A stretch of DNA of 16,519 bases, from NCBI GenBank assembly GCA_030037185.1, contig JASHRR010001114.1, positions 1 through 16,519 of the forward strand, given 5' to 3'. The translations under genes and the position numbers were made by a program. Under the pieces are notes generated by a model, which saw only the letters and a program-made list of their open reading frames with translations, ran no database searches and was not told where the DNA came from. This DNA is from Xanthobacteraceae bacterium. Lineage in GTDB: Bacteria > Pseudomonadota > Alphaproteobacteria > Rhizobiales > Xanthobacteraceae. Below are positions 1-8,075 of this stretch, in pieces. Numbering within the stretch: position 1 is the stretch's first letter; the number at the start of each line of letters is the position of its first letter.

Positions 1-618
1 CTCGTAAGTTGGCGGCGGCATGTCGATATGGCACATCACCGGCAGGCCAGCCTCGCTGGCGGCCTGCAGCGCGATATCGAGCGGCGCAGTGCCCGACCGG
101 CCGCTGGCGCCGCGGCCAACGCGCACCTTGATCCCGACGATCAGATCGCGGTTGGCGTCGGCGACCGCGACCGCCTCGGACGGCGCCATCAGGCGCAGCT
201 CTTCGCTTTCGCCGACCGTCACGGTTTTCGAGTACGCGAAAATGCCCGCGAACGAGACGTGCAGATAAGCCAGGATACGCACCGCGCTCGGTTCGATGAC
301 GTGCTTGCGAAAGCCTGCAAAGTTGCCGGGCCCGGCACTGCCGGTGTCGACGCACGTGGTCACGCCACTGGTGCGGCAGAATTGCTCGGCATCGATGCCG
401 AGCGACGTGCCCCCCCAATAGACATGGGTATGCAGGTCGATGAGGCCCGGCGTCACGATCAGGCCCGACACGTCGACCACTTCGGTCGCGCCATCTGCCG
501 CAAGGCCAGGGCCGATCGCCGCGACCCGGCCGCCGCCGAAGCCGATCGCCGCCACCGCATCGAGACCCTGTGACGGATCGATGATCCGTCCGCCCTTGAG
601 GATGAGATCGATGGCCAT
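1..618 (-). CDS. Amidohydrolase/deacetylase-family metallohydrolase (partial, C-terminus off the left edge)
   Basis: Reading the minus strand from an ATG at 618 gives 206 uninterrupted codons that run off the window. The start has a GAGG about four bases upstream. The protein opens with the short beta-rich segment typical of amidohydrolases (MAIDLILKGGRIIDPSQG), then has the HxH metal site as DLHTHVYWGG with His63 and His65. It also has GIKVRVG with Lys164, where this subgroup carries a carbamylated metal-bridging lysine, and CHID with His197 as a further ligand. The overall look is closest to the Atu3266/EF0837 group (COG3964), some members of which deacetylate acetylated hydroxy acids; dihydroorotase-like or dipeptidase-like activity is an alternative. 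The final ligands, including the catalytic Asp, lie outside the window. It is divergent from a peptide-type ABC importer, so it may act on imported substrate. Family assignment is firm; substrate is unknown. Confidence 0.88.
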   Translation of the reverse strand, partial: MAIDLILKGGRIIDPSQGLDAVAAIGFGGGRVAAIGPGLAADGATEVVDVSGLIVTPGLIDLHTHVYWGGTSLGIDAEQFCRTSGVTTCVDTGSAGPGNFAGFRKHVIEPSAVRILAYLHVSFAGIFAYSKTVTVGESEELRLMAPSEAVAVADANRDLIVGIKVRVGRGASGRSGTAPLDIALQAASEAGLPVMCHIDMPPPTYE

Positions 619-1054
619 TGTGCCTCGCGGTCCGGCGATTTTGCGGGACGACCACGCAGCGGTCGACCAACGCTATCGGAATGGGCCGGCGTCAACCGGA
701 CGCAAATCATCCACCATTCGCGTCGCTATTGGCAACAATCCGTTCCGCGCCCTCAATCGACGCCGCACGACCTTAATGAACTCGCTCTGATCGGTCGAGG
801 CCGCTAACGCGCAGGCGCGCTGACATCGACGCCCCCGCCACAGCACGCTGCCGTCTGAGGCCGAACGAATGGATCAAGACCGCAGATCGCTCAAAACCTC
901 TGACAACGCAGGTTCAATTTGGTTGCGCGACAGCGCGCGTCAGGTGTGCTTGTGCCGGGCTTGCGGCAACAGATATGCTGACGCCGTGGCCGCGTTTCGG
1001 CACAGAATTTGCTCCGCAAAAATGACAGGCAAGCGCCGGCGGGAGACGATACCC
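619..1054. other. Divergent intergenic region between the metallohydrolase and the importer operon
   Basis: This 436-base stretch must hold the promoters of both divergent units, but I find no convincing -35/-10 pair on either strand. A GGTCGACC palindrome lies at 661-668, and its first half pairs with CGACC at 649-653 to give a small 5-bp inverted repeat. A second short inverted repeat (GCGCG-ACAG-CGCGC) lies near 926-939. Reading frames crossing the region have no recognisable protein content. Confidence 0.5.
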
Positions 1055-2659
1055 ATGGATCGCAGAGCATTCCTGAAATCGCTGGCCGGGGCTGGCGCCC
1101 TTTGCGCCGCCGGCTCCTTCGCTACGCCTGCAATCTCGCAACGCGCGGCGGCGCGCACGCTGCGCTTCGTGCCGCAGGCGGACCTGGCAAATTTCGATCC
1201 CATCTGGGGCACTCAATATGTCGTGCGCAACGCCTCTGCGCTGGTGTGGGACACGCTTTACGGCGCCGACGAGAAGCTTCAGCCACAGCGCCAAATGGCG
1301 GAAAGCGAGGAGGTATCGCCGGACGGCCTCACCTGGACGTTCCGGCTGCGCCCCGGCCTTAAGTTCCACGACGGCGAAAGCGTGCGCGCGAAGGACGTGG
1401 TGGCGAGCCTGGAGCGCTGGGCGACGCGCGATCAGATGGGCCTTTTGATCAAGGCGACCCAACAGGAACTCACCGCCATCGACGACCGCACCTTCAAGTG
1501 GGTGCTCAAGAAGCCGTTTCCCAAGATGCTGCTGGCCCTCGGCAAGCTGTCGACGCAGGTCTGCTTCATCATGCCGGAGCGGATCGCCAAATCCGACCCG
1601 TTCAAGCAGATCACCGAATATGTCGGCAGCGGCCCGATGCGCTTCGTGCGCAGCGAATGGGTGCCCGGCGCGCGGGCGGTGTTTGAGAAATTCGCCGGCT
1701 ACACGCCGCGCCCGGAGCCATCATCATGGCTCGCAGGCGGCAAGCACATGCTCGTTGAACGCATCGAGTGGATCGTGATGCCCGACCCGGCGACCGCCGC
1801 CGCGGCGCTGCAGAGCGGCGAAGTGGACTGGTGGGAAACCCCGCTTTCCGACCTGGTGCCGCTGTTACGCAAGAACCGCAACATCGCTGTCGACATCGCC
1901 GACCCGTTGGGCAACATCGGCAGCTTCCGCATGAACCACCTCTACCCGCCGTTCAACGATGTGCGGGCGCGCCGCGCCGTGCTGACGGCAATGAGTCAGG
2001 AGGATTACATGCGCGCCCTGGTGGGAGACGACCCGGCGCTGTGGAAGCCACTGCCCGGCTTCTTCACCCCGGGCACCTCCCTCTACACCGAGGAGGGCGG
2101 CGACATCCTCAAAGGACCGCGCAACATCGACGCGGCAAAGAAGCTGCTGGCGCAGTCGGGCTATGCGGGCGAGCCGGTCTCCTGCCTCGTCGCCCAGGAC
2201 CAGCCTATCACCAAGGCGCAGGGAGACGTCACCGCCGACCTGTTGAAGCGGCTCGGCATGAACGTCGATTTCATCGCCACCGACTGGGGCACCGTCGGCG
2301 CTCGCCGCGCAGTGAAAACGCCGCCCGGCCAAGGCGGCTGGCACATGTTCCACACCTGGCATTCGGGTGCCGATTGCGTCAATCCGGCGGTCGCCATCGG
2401 CGTGCGCGCAAGCGGAGACAAGGCCTGGTTCGGCTGGCCGGATGCACCTGAGGTCGAGGCGCAGGTGGCGGCCTGGTACGAGGCCAAGACGCTGGAGGAG
2501 GAGAAGGCCGCGATCCGCCGCCTCAACAAGGCTGCGCTCGACGCCGTGGTTTATGCGCCGACCGGGTTCTTCCTGAGCTATCAGGCTTGGCGCAAGAATG
2601 TCTCGGGCGTGATCAAGGGCCCGCTGCCGTTCTTCTGGGGAGTGAGCAAGGCCGCGTAG
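1055..2659 (+). CDS. ABC transporter substrate-binding protein, family 5 (peptide/nickel type), Tat-exported
   Basis: The 534-residue product is a periplasmic extracytoplasmic solute receptor of the DppA/OppA class (SBP_bac_5, COG0747), which delivers oligopeptides, nickel chelates or other solutes to its permease. The ATG at 1055 is chosen because GGGAGA lies eight bases upstream and the N-terminus becomes a good twin-arginine signal: DRRAFLK, a hydrophobic stretch, then an Ala-rich cleavage region near residue 28. The frame is open upstream to 869, but that part has no signal-like character. Family features visible are LRFVPQADLANFDPIW after the signal, the WTFRLRPGLKFHDG segment near residues 92-105, and the closing GPLPFFWGV. 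It is the first gene of a five-gene importer operon, followed by an 88-base gap with an inverted repeat. Its substrate cannot be deduced; these proteins bind many non-peptide ligands in soil alphaproteobacteria. Confidence 0.93.
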   Translation: MDRRAFLKSLAGAGALCAAGSFATPAISQRAAARTLRFVPQADLANFDPIWGTQYVVRNASALVWDTLYGADEKLQPQRQMAESEEVSPDGLTWTFRLRPGLKFHDGESVRAKDVVASLERWATRDQMGLLIKATQQELTAIDDRTFKWVLKKPFPKMLLALGKLSTQVCFIMPERIAKSDPFKQITEYVGSGPMRFVRSEWVPGARAVFEKFAGYTPRPEPSSWLAGGKHMLVERIEWIVMPDPATAAAALQSGEVDWWETPLSDLVPLLRKNRNIAVDIADPLGNIGSFRMNHLYPPFNDVRARRAVLTAMSQEDYMRALVGDDPALWKPLPGFFTPGTSLYTEEGGDILKGPRNIDAAKKLLAQSGYAGEPVSCLVAQDQPITKAQGDVTADLLKRLGMNVDFIATDWGTVGARRAVKTPPGQGGWHMFHTWHSGADCVNPAVAIGVRASGDKAWFGWPDAPEVEAQVAAWYEAKTLEEEKAAIRRLNKAALDAVVYAPTGFFLSYQAWRKNVSGVIKGPLPFFWGVSKAA

Positions 2660-2702
2660 GTGCGGCGGGGCCAATGGCACGCCCCCACGCGGCGCCTGCG
2701 GA

Positions 2703-2727
2703 CCGGCCGCCGAGGCAAGCCGGCCGG
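2703..2727 (+). repeat. Inverted repeat between binding protein and first permease
   Basis: CCGGCCG at 2703-2709 pairs perfectly with CGGCCGG at 2721-2727 across an 11-base loop, and is followed by AAA. There is no T-run, so it is not a classical intrinsic terminator. In binding-protein operons such intergenic stem-loops commonly protect the upstream message and lower expression of the permease genes; that role is inferred here. Confidence 0.45.
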
Positions 2728-2747
2728 AAACCTGCTAGAATGCCAGC

Positions 2748-3689
2748 ATGCTGAACTACGTCGTCCGCCGCATCCTTGCCACCATCCCGGTGATGGTCTT
2801 GGTGGCGCTGTTCGTGTTCAGCCTCCTCTACATCGCGCCCGGCGATCCGGCCGCGGTGATCGCCGGCGACCAGGCGACCCCGGCCGACGTCGCGCGCATC
2901 CGTGCAGGCCTCGGCCTCGACCGGCCGTTCCTGATCCGGTTCGGCGAGTGGAGCTGGCAGATTCTGCACGGCGATCTCGGCACCTCGATCTTCACCAACT
3001 TGCCCGTCGCGGCGATGATTGCACAACGCATCGAGCCGACGCTGTCGCTGCTGGCGGTCACCCTCACGTTTGCGGTCACCGTGGCGGTGCCGATGGGCGT
3101 GGTCGCGGCGTGGCAGGCCAACACCCTGATCGACCGCGCCATCATGGCGCTCGCGGTTCTGGGCTTCTCGGTTCCGGTCTTCGTGATCGGCTACGTGCTC
3201 GCTTATGTGTTCGGGCTTGAGCTCGATTGGTTGCCGGTGCAGGGCTACACGCCGCTCGCGGAAGGGGTGGCGCCGTGGATCGAGAACCTGATCCTGCCGG
3301 GCCTCGCGCTCGGCTGCGTCTACATCGCGCTGATCGCGCGCACCACACGCGCCGCCATGCTCGAGGTGCTTGAGCACGACTATATCCGCACCGCGCGGGC
3401 CAAGGGCATCGGTCGGACCGGGCTGCTTTTCGTGCATGCGCTCAAGAACGCCGCGGTGCCGATCGTCACGGTGATCGGCATCGGCATTGCGCTGCTGATC
3501 GGGGGAGCCGTCGTCACCGAAACGGTGTTCGCGATCCCGGGGATCGGCCGCCTCACCGTCGATGCCATCCTGCGCCGCGACTATCCGGTGATCCAGGGGG
3601 TGGTGCTGCTGTTCAGCTTCGTCTACGTCATCGTCAATCTGCTGGTCGACCTCACCTACACGATACTCGACCCGAGGATCCGGTATTGA
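2748..3689 (+). CDS. ABC transporter permease, DppB/OppB type
   Basis: This 313-residue inner-membrane protein is the first of two permease subunits of the peptide-type importer. It has the standard DppB layout: a membrane helix at about 8-30 directly after the RRIL motif, the periplasmic segment APGDPA, a second helix near 98-122, and further helices near 135-157, 180-198, 237-258 and 286-306. The cytoplasmic EAA coupling loop is visible at about 211-240 (DYIRTARAKGIGRTGLLFVH). The C-terminus DLTYTILDPRIRY is the family signature ending. Length is normal for the family. The ATG at 2748 lacks a good Shine-Dalgarno sequence, which may keep its level below that of the binding protein. Its stop codon overlaps the TTG start of the next permease. 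Confidence 0.94.
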   Translation: MLNYVVRRILATIPVMVLVALFVFSLLYIAPGDPAAVIAGDQATPADVARIRAGLGLDRPFLIRFGEWSWQILHGDLGTSIFTNLPVAAMIAQRIEPTLSLLAVTLTFAVTVAVPMGVVAAWQANTLIDRAIMALAVLGFSVPVFVIGYVLAYVFGLELDWLPVQGYTPLAEGVAPWIENLILPGLALGCVYIALIARTTRAAMLEVLEHDYIRTARAKGIGRTGLLFVHALKNAAVPIVTVIGIGIALLIGGAVVTETVFAIPGIGRLTVDAILRRDYPVIQGVVLLFSFVYVIVNLLVDLTYTILDPRIRY

Positions 3690-4735
3690 CCGCCCGGCCC
3701 GCACCCTCGCTCTCGCCTCCCGCCGCCGCCGGGCAAACGGCTCCCCTCCGCTCCCCTCCCGCTCGCGGGGTGGCGCCAGCGGACACCTTGGCGGCTAATC
3801 CTCCCGACCCTCGTTGGTCCCCCGCACGGGGTGAAGAAGAGACGACCACGCCCTATGCGATTGCACCCGAGCTTCCCGACCTGCTGGCGCCGGTTGCGGC
3901 GCGGCGCGGCCTGCTCGGCTGGGCGCGTCGGCATCCAGCCGTGGCGATCGGCGGCGGGCTGGTGCTCGCGATGCTGGCGATCGCACTGTTCGCGCCCCTC
4001 CTCGGTACTCTCGACCCGACCGCGCTGGCGCCGGCAAGGCGCACGCGCGAGCCGTCGGCGGCGTTCTGGTTCGGCACCGACATGCTGGGCCGCGATATCT
4101 ATTCCCGCGTCCTTTACGGCACGCGGGTGTCGCTCACAGTCGGCTTTTCGGTCGCGATCCTGGCATCGCTTGCGGGCCTTGCGATCGGCCTCGTCTCCGG
4201 GTTCCTGCGCCGGCTCGATGGCCTTATCATGCGCGTGATGGACGGGCTGATGTCGATCCCGCCGATCCTGCTCGCCGTCGCTCTGATGGCGCTCACGCGC
4301 GGCAGCGTCCGAAACGTCATCACCGCCATCACCATTGCCGAAATCCCGCGGGTGTCGCGCCTGGTGCGCAGCGTCGTGCTGTCGTTGCGCGAGCAGCCCT
4401 TCGTGGACGCCGCGGTTGCGGCCGGCACCCGCACGCCGATGATCATCCTGCGCCACATCCTCCCCAACGCGCTTGCGCCGCTCACCGTGCAGGCGACCTA
4501 TGTTTGCGCCAGCGCCATGATCGTCGAGGCAATCCTGTCCTTCATCGGCGCCGGCACGCCGCCCACCATCCCGTCGTGGGGCAACATCATGGCCGAGGGG
4601 CGCGCGCTGTGGCAGGTCAAGCCCTATATCGTGTTCTTTCCGGCGGCGTTCCTCTCGGTGACGGTGCTGGCGGTCAATCTGCTCGGCGACGGTCTGCGCG
4701 ACGCGCTCGATCCACGCATGGCCAAAGGGCTGTGA
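3686..4735 (+). CDS. ABC transporter permease, DppC/OppC type, with unusual proline-rich N-terminal extension
   Basis: This is the second permease of the peptide-type importer. The canonical part begins around residue 75 (GWARRHP, then a hydrophobic helix). It continues with FGTDMLGRDIYSRVLYGTRVSL, which is diagnostic of DppC, the EAA loop near 238-258 (DAAVAAGTRTPMIILRHILP), and ends GDGLRDALDPRM. The frame opens at a TTG at 3686 that overlaps the TGA of the upstream gene. A GAGG sits eight bases before it (3674-3677), which supports translation from this point. That start gives 349 residues, roughly 50 more than usual. The extra segment is low-complexity (Pro, Ala, Arg) and is encoded by a palindromic GC-rich stretch. 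In-frame alternatives are GTG at 3770 and TTG at 3788. Function as a permease is secure; the true N-terminus is not. Confidence 0.9.
   Translation: MTARPAPSLSPPAAAGQTAPLRSPPARGVAPADTLAANPPDPRWSPARGEEETTTPYAIAPELPDLLAPVAARRGLLGWARRHPAVAIGGGLVLAMLAIALFAPLLGTLDPTALAPARRTREPSAAFWFGTDMLGRDIYSRVLYGTRVSLTVGFSVAILASLAGLAIGLVSGFLRRLDGLIMRVMDGLMSIPPILLAVALMALTRGSVRNVITAITIAEIPRVSRLVRSVVLSLREQPFVDAAVAAGTRTPMIILRHILPNALAPLTVQATYVCASAMIVEAILSFIGAGTPPTIPSWGNIMAEGRALWQVKPYIVFFPAAFLSVTVLAVNLLGDGLRDALDPRMAKGL
3752..3831. repeat. GC-rich palindromic element inside the permease N-terminus
   Basis: Two short palindromes lie about 50 bases apart: CCCGC-TC-GCGGG at 3758-3769 and CCCCG-CA-CGGGG at 3820-3831. Both are followed by TG, and both sit in similar contexts (TCCC before, GGGGTG after). 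The surrounding sequence is C/T-rich on this strand. This resembles dispersed intergenic palindromic elements of alphaproteobacteria that have become part of a reading frame, but family membership cannot be shown from one copy. Confidence 0.45.
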
Positions 4736-4744
4736 GGCGGCGGC

Positions 4745-5730
4745 ATGGCGTTGCTCGAAGTCGAAAACCTGCAGACGCATTTTCGCACCCCGCAGGGGGT
4801 CACCCGAGCGGTCGACGGCGTCTCTTTCGCGGTCGAGCCCGGCGAGACGGTGGCGATCGTCGGCGAGAGCGGCTGCGGCAAGTCGGTAACGGCGAACTCC
4901 ATCCTGCGGCTGATCCCGCAGCCGCCAGGCAAGATCGCGGGCCACATCCGCTTTGAGGGCACCGACCTCCTGCAGCTCTCCGAGCGCGCCATGCGCAACA
5001 TCCGCGGCAATCACATCAGTATGGTGTTCCAGGAACCGATGACAAGCCTCAATCCCGTGCTAACGGTTGGCGGACAGATCGCCGAGACGCTGCGGCTGCA
5101 TCAGCGGCTCGGCCGCAAGGCGGTGCGCGAACGCGCCGTAGAGATGCTGAACCTGGTCGGGATCGCCGAGCCGCGCCGGCGGGCGCGCGACTACCCGCAT
5201 CAGCTCTCGGGCGGCATGCGACAGCGGGTGATGATCGCCATCGCGCTTGCCTGCAATCCCAAGCTTCTGATCGCCGACGAGCCGACCACTGCGCTCGATG
5301 TCACCATCCAGGCTCAGATCCTCGACCTGATCGCCGACCTCAAGAAGCGGGCCGGCACCGGCATTATCCTCATCACCCACGATCTCGGCGTGGTGGCGCA
5401 GATCGCTGAGCGCGTTATCGTCATGTATGCGGGCCGCAAGGTCGAGGAAGCGAGCGTCGCGGACTTGTTCGGCGCGCCGCAGCATCCCTATTCGCGGGGC
5501 CTGCTGGCGGCGGTACCGAAGCTCGGCTCCTCGCTCACTGGCACCAGCGCCAGGCTCGCGGAGATACCGGGAGTGGTGCCGAGCCTCAACGAACGCATCC
5601 CCGGATGCGTATTCGCCAGCCGCTGCAGCGAGGCGCGCGCGGTCTGCCGGCAGGTTGCGCCGGCGCTTGAAGAGAAGGCAGCTCGCCACTTTGCGGCGTG
5701 CCATCTGGTCCCTAGAGAACCGGTCGCCGC

Positions 5731-5734
<4 letters not shown>
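4745..5734 (+). CDS. ABC transporter ATP-binding protein, DppD/OppD type
   Basis: This 329-residue cytoplasmic ATPase is the first of the pair that powers the peptide-type importer. Walker A is GESGCGKS at 40-47, the Q-loop Gln is at 96 ([11 protein letters not shown]), the ABC signature LSGGMRQ is at 154-160, Walker B is LLIADEP at 174-180, and the H-loop His is at 212. The C-terminal oligopeptide-transporter extension carries four cysteines at 288, 294, 301 and 319, a spacing repeated exactly in the next gene. A GAGG lies shortly before the ATG, nine bases after the stop of the permease. Its own stop overlaps the next start by four bases (ATGA). Length and motifs are complete, so the subunit should be functional. 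Confidence 0.95.
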
Positions 5735-6711
<977 letters not shown>

Positions 6712-6767
6712 CGGCATCGCCACAACGGCAAGGCACCGCCGCTGCCCCGCAATACCGATGATGTCAA

Positions 6768-6845
6768 ATGACCGCCTTTCCTGGGAAACGACTGCGGTTG
6801 CGAGCCCTGTCGATTCTTGTCACCTTGTCGGTCGTCGCCGCATGA
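6768..6845 (+). CDS. Possible 25-codon small ORF resembling a signal or leader peptide
   Basis: An ATG at 6768 opens a 25-codon frame closed by TGA at 6843-6845. The product has a basic N-terminal part (GKRLRLR) and a hydrophobic part (ALSILVTLSVVAA), exactly like a secretion signal cut off after the cleavage-site alanines. No Shine-Dalgarno sequence is visible. The stop codon lies in the loop of the hairpin at 6831-6856, 34 bases before the start of the GlcG-like gene. It may be a leader peptide, a small membrane protein, a signal-peptide remnant or chance. Confidence 0.25.
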   Translation: MTAFPGKRLRLRALSILVTLSVVAA

Positions 6846-6856
6846 GCGGCGTCGAC
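6831..6856 (+). promoter_or_regulatory. Strong hairpin upstream of the GlcG-like gene
   Basis: GTCGTCGCCGC at 6831-6841 pairs with GCGGCGTCGAC at 6846-6856, an 11-position stem with one mismatch and a four-base loop ATGA. No T-run follows, so it is a poor intrinsic terminator. It ends ten bases before the GGGAGGA ribosome binding site at 6867-6873. It may limit read-through from the importer operon or modulate translation of the next gene. Confidence 0.5.
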
Positions 6857-6879
6857 ACGAAAGCCTGGGAGGATCACGT

Positions 6880-7560
6880 ATGGGCGATCGAACGAGGGTT
6901 ACGCGAAAATGGCTCGCCGCGGGTACCGCGACATTTGGCCTGATCGGTGCGGTTGCTTACGCGGCCGAGAGGCCGGCCTCCTTGACCTTCTCGGGGCCGG
7001 TGCCGGCGCAGTACACGATCGGGCCTGATGAGGGATCGAAGTTCGGTGTCCATGACCACATTACGCTGCGCGCCGATGTGGCGGAAAGGCTTTCTCATAT
7101 CTGCGAAGCCAATGCCAAGGCGCACGGCGGCTCGGCAACCATCGTGATACTCGATCCCTACGGCCAGATTATCCATGAGCATCGCATGGATGGTCAAACC
7201 TATATCAATCAGAAAGCCGCCGAGAATAAAGCGCGCACCGCAGTTCTCACCCGCGAGCCCTCGCATGTGCTGACTAATCGCGCGTTCGATGACGTCTCGA
7301 CGCTGATCCGGATGGACCAGTTCGGCTTGACGGTGCAGGAAGGCGGCTTGCCGATCATCATTAACGATCAACTCATCGGTGCAATAGGGGTGGGCGGCGG
7401 AGCGGGCGGCGCATCCTACGGCGAGGAGCGCTGCGCGCAGGATGCGCTCACCGAAGTGTTCGGGCCGCAGCCGCCGCTCCTGCCGCCGCCTGCAGGCGCA
7501 CGCACCTCCGGCGGCGGAATCCCGCGGCGGGTCGCGCCGGAGCGCAGCGGAGGCGGCTAG
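6880..7560 (+). CDS. Secreted GlcG/HbpS-family (heme-binding-like) protein
   Basis: The 226-residue product belongs to the GlcG/HbpS/PduO-C family (DUF336, COG3193). Members bind heme or small ligands, or act in uncharacterised catabolic clusters. The start at 6880 is preceded by GGGAGGA at a spacing of six bases and yields a classical signal peptide (basic RVTRK, hydrophobic core, cleavage near AYA-AE at about 29). The domain spans about 62-195. It shows a central ATIVILDPYGQIIHEHRMDG segment and the family hallmark EGGLPIIINDQLIGAIGVGG followed by a Cys-Ala-rich helix (RCAQDAL). After the domain there is a Pro/Gly-rich tail of about 30 residues (QPPLLPPPAG to SGGG) that is not part of the fold. 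Heme binding is not provable here, because the heme-ligand residues vary across the family. The frame is open back to 6817, but that extension lacks signal character. Confidence 0.85.
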   Translation: MGDRTRVTRKWLAAGTATFGLIGAVAYAAERPASLTFSGPVPAQYTIGPDEGSKFGVHDHITLRADVAERLSHICEANAKAHGGSATIVILDPYGQIIHEHRMDGQTYINQKAAENKARTAVLTREPSHVLTNRAFDDVSTLIRMDQFGLTVQEGGLPIIINDQLIGAIGVGGGAGGASYGEERCAQDALTEVFGPQPPLLPPPAGARTSGGGIPRRVAPERSGGG

Positions 7561-8075
7561 GTGCCCGCAAATCGCCGGCAAGACACCCGGCCCGGCGCAG
7601 CCGTGCCGGCAAAGCATTGAGCACTGCATCGCCGCGGAGCGGCCCCGGCGGCAAACCTGCGCGCGCAATCCTACAATCCCGCAGCGTTGCGCGCGCTAGC
7701 CTCCCGGCGAGCGGGTGACCTTCGCGAGGCCCCCTTCTCCAACAGCAAGGTCGAGCAACGCGGATTGCCGGCGGCGGCGCAAAGCTTGCCAAACGAGAAG
7801 CCCGGCGCGCCGATCCTTGCCGCCCGACTGCAACTTCTACCGGTGTGCCCAAGCATGCACTCGGTTGTCGCACCCATCCGATCGCAGGTCCTGCGCGCGC
7901 CAGACTTCGAGCAATCTATTCAATTCGGGCACCTGGCATGCGATGATAGCGGTGCCGTGCTGCAAAAACGCGATCATCCGGCGTGGAGCCGTCCGCCAAC
8001 AAACGTGCTCCGTGGCGGTCGGAGCCGAACGAGTTTGCCTTCGCGCGACAAGGCGGGGCCATTCAAGGAGGAAAA
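7561..8075. other. Gene-free region between the GlcG-like gene and the second importer operon
   Basis: No reading frame in these 515 bases has recognisable protein character. The region contains a perfect 10-bp inverted repeat at 7659-7696, and ends in the strong ribosome binding site of the next gene (AAGGAGG at 8065-8071). The promoter of the second operon should lie here, but I see no clear sigma-70 elements. Confidence 0.5.
7659..7696. repeat. Perfect 10-bp inverted repeat, alternating GC
   Basis: GCGCGCGCAA at 7659-7668 is the exact reverse complement of TTGCGCGCGC at 7687-7696, with an 18-base spacer. As RNA it would form a stable stem-loop about 100 bases after the GlcG-like stop. There is no following T-tract. 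It may be a transcript-end stabiliser, a Rho-assisted terminator or a DNA-level operator. Confidence 0.55.

Noticed and set aside
905..930. GGTTCAATT resembling a tRNA T-arm
   Set aside because: No matching acceptor stem, anticodon arm or D-arm around it.
869..1054. N-terminal extension of the family 5 binding protein
   Set aside because: The frame is open, but the internal ATG at 1055 has the ribosome site and places a twin-arginine signal at the N-terminus.
2613..3704. Long antisense frame of 363 codons opposite the first permease
   Set aside because: Same reason: low-complexity charged composition opposite a clear membrane protein gene.
3656..5014. Long antisense frame of 452 codons across the permease and ATPase genes
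   Set aside because: It mirrors strong GC-rich coding sequence, is rich in Arg, Asp and His, and has no motif.
6817..6879. N-terminal extension of the GlcG-like protein
   Set aside because: It would bury the signal peptide; GGGAGGA sits correctly for the ATG at 6880.
7983..8075. N-terminal extension of the unknown secreted protein
   Set aside because: A consensus AAGGAGG lies inside it, directly before ATG 8076/8079, and the signal peptide follows that start.
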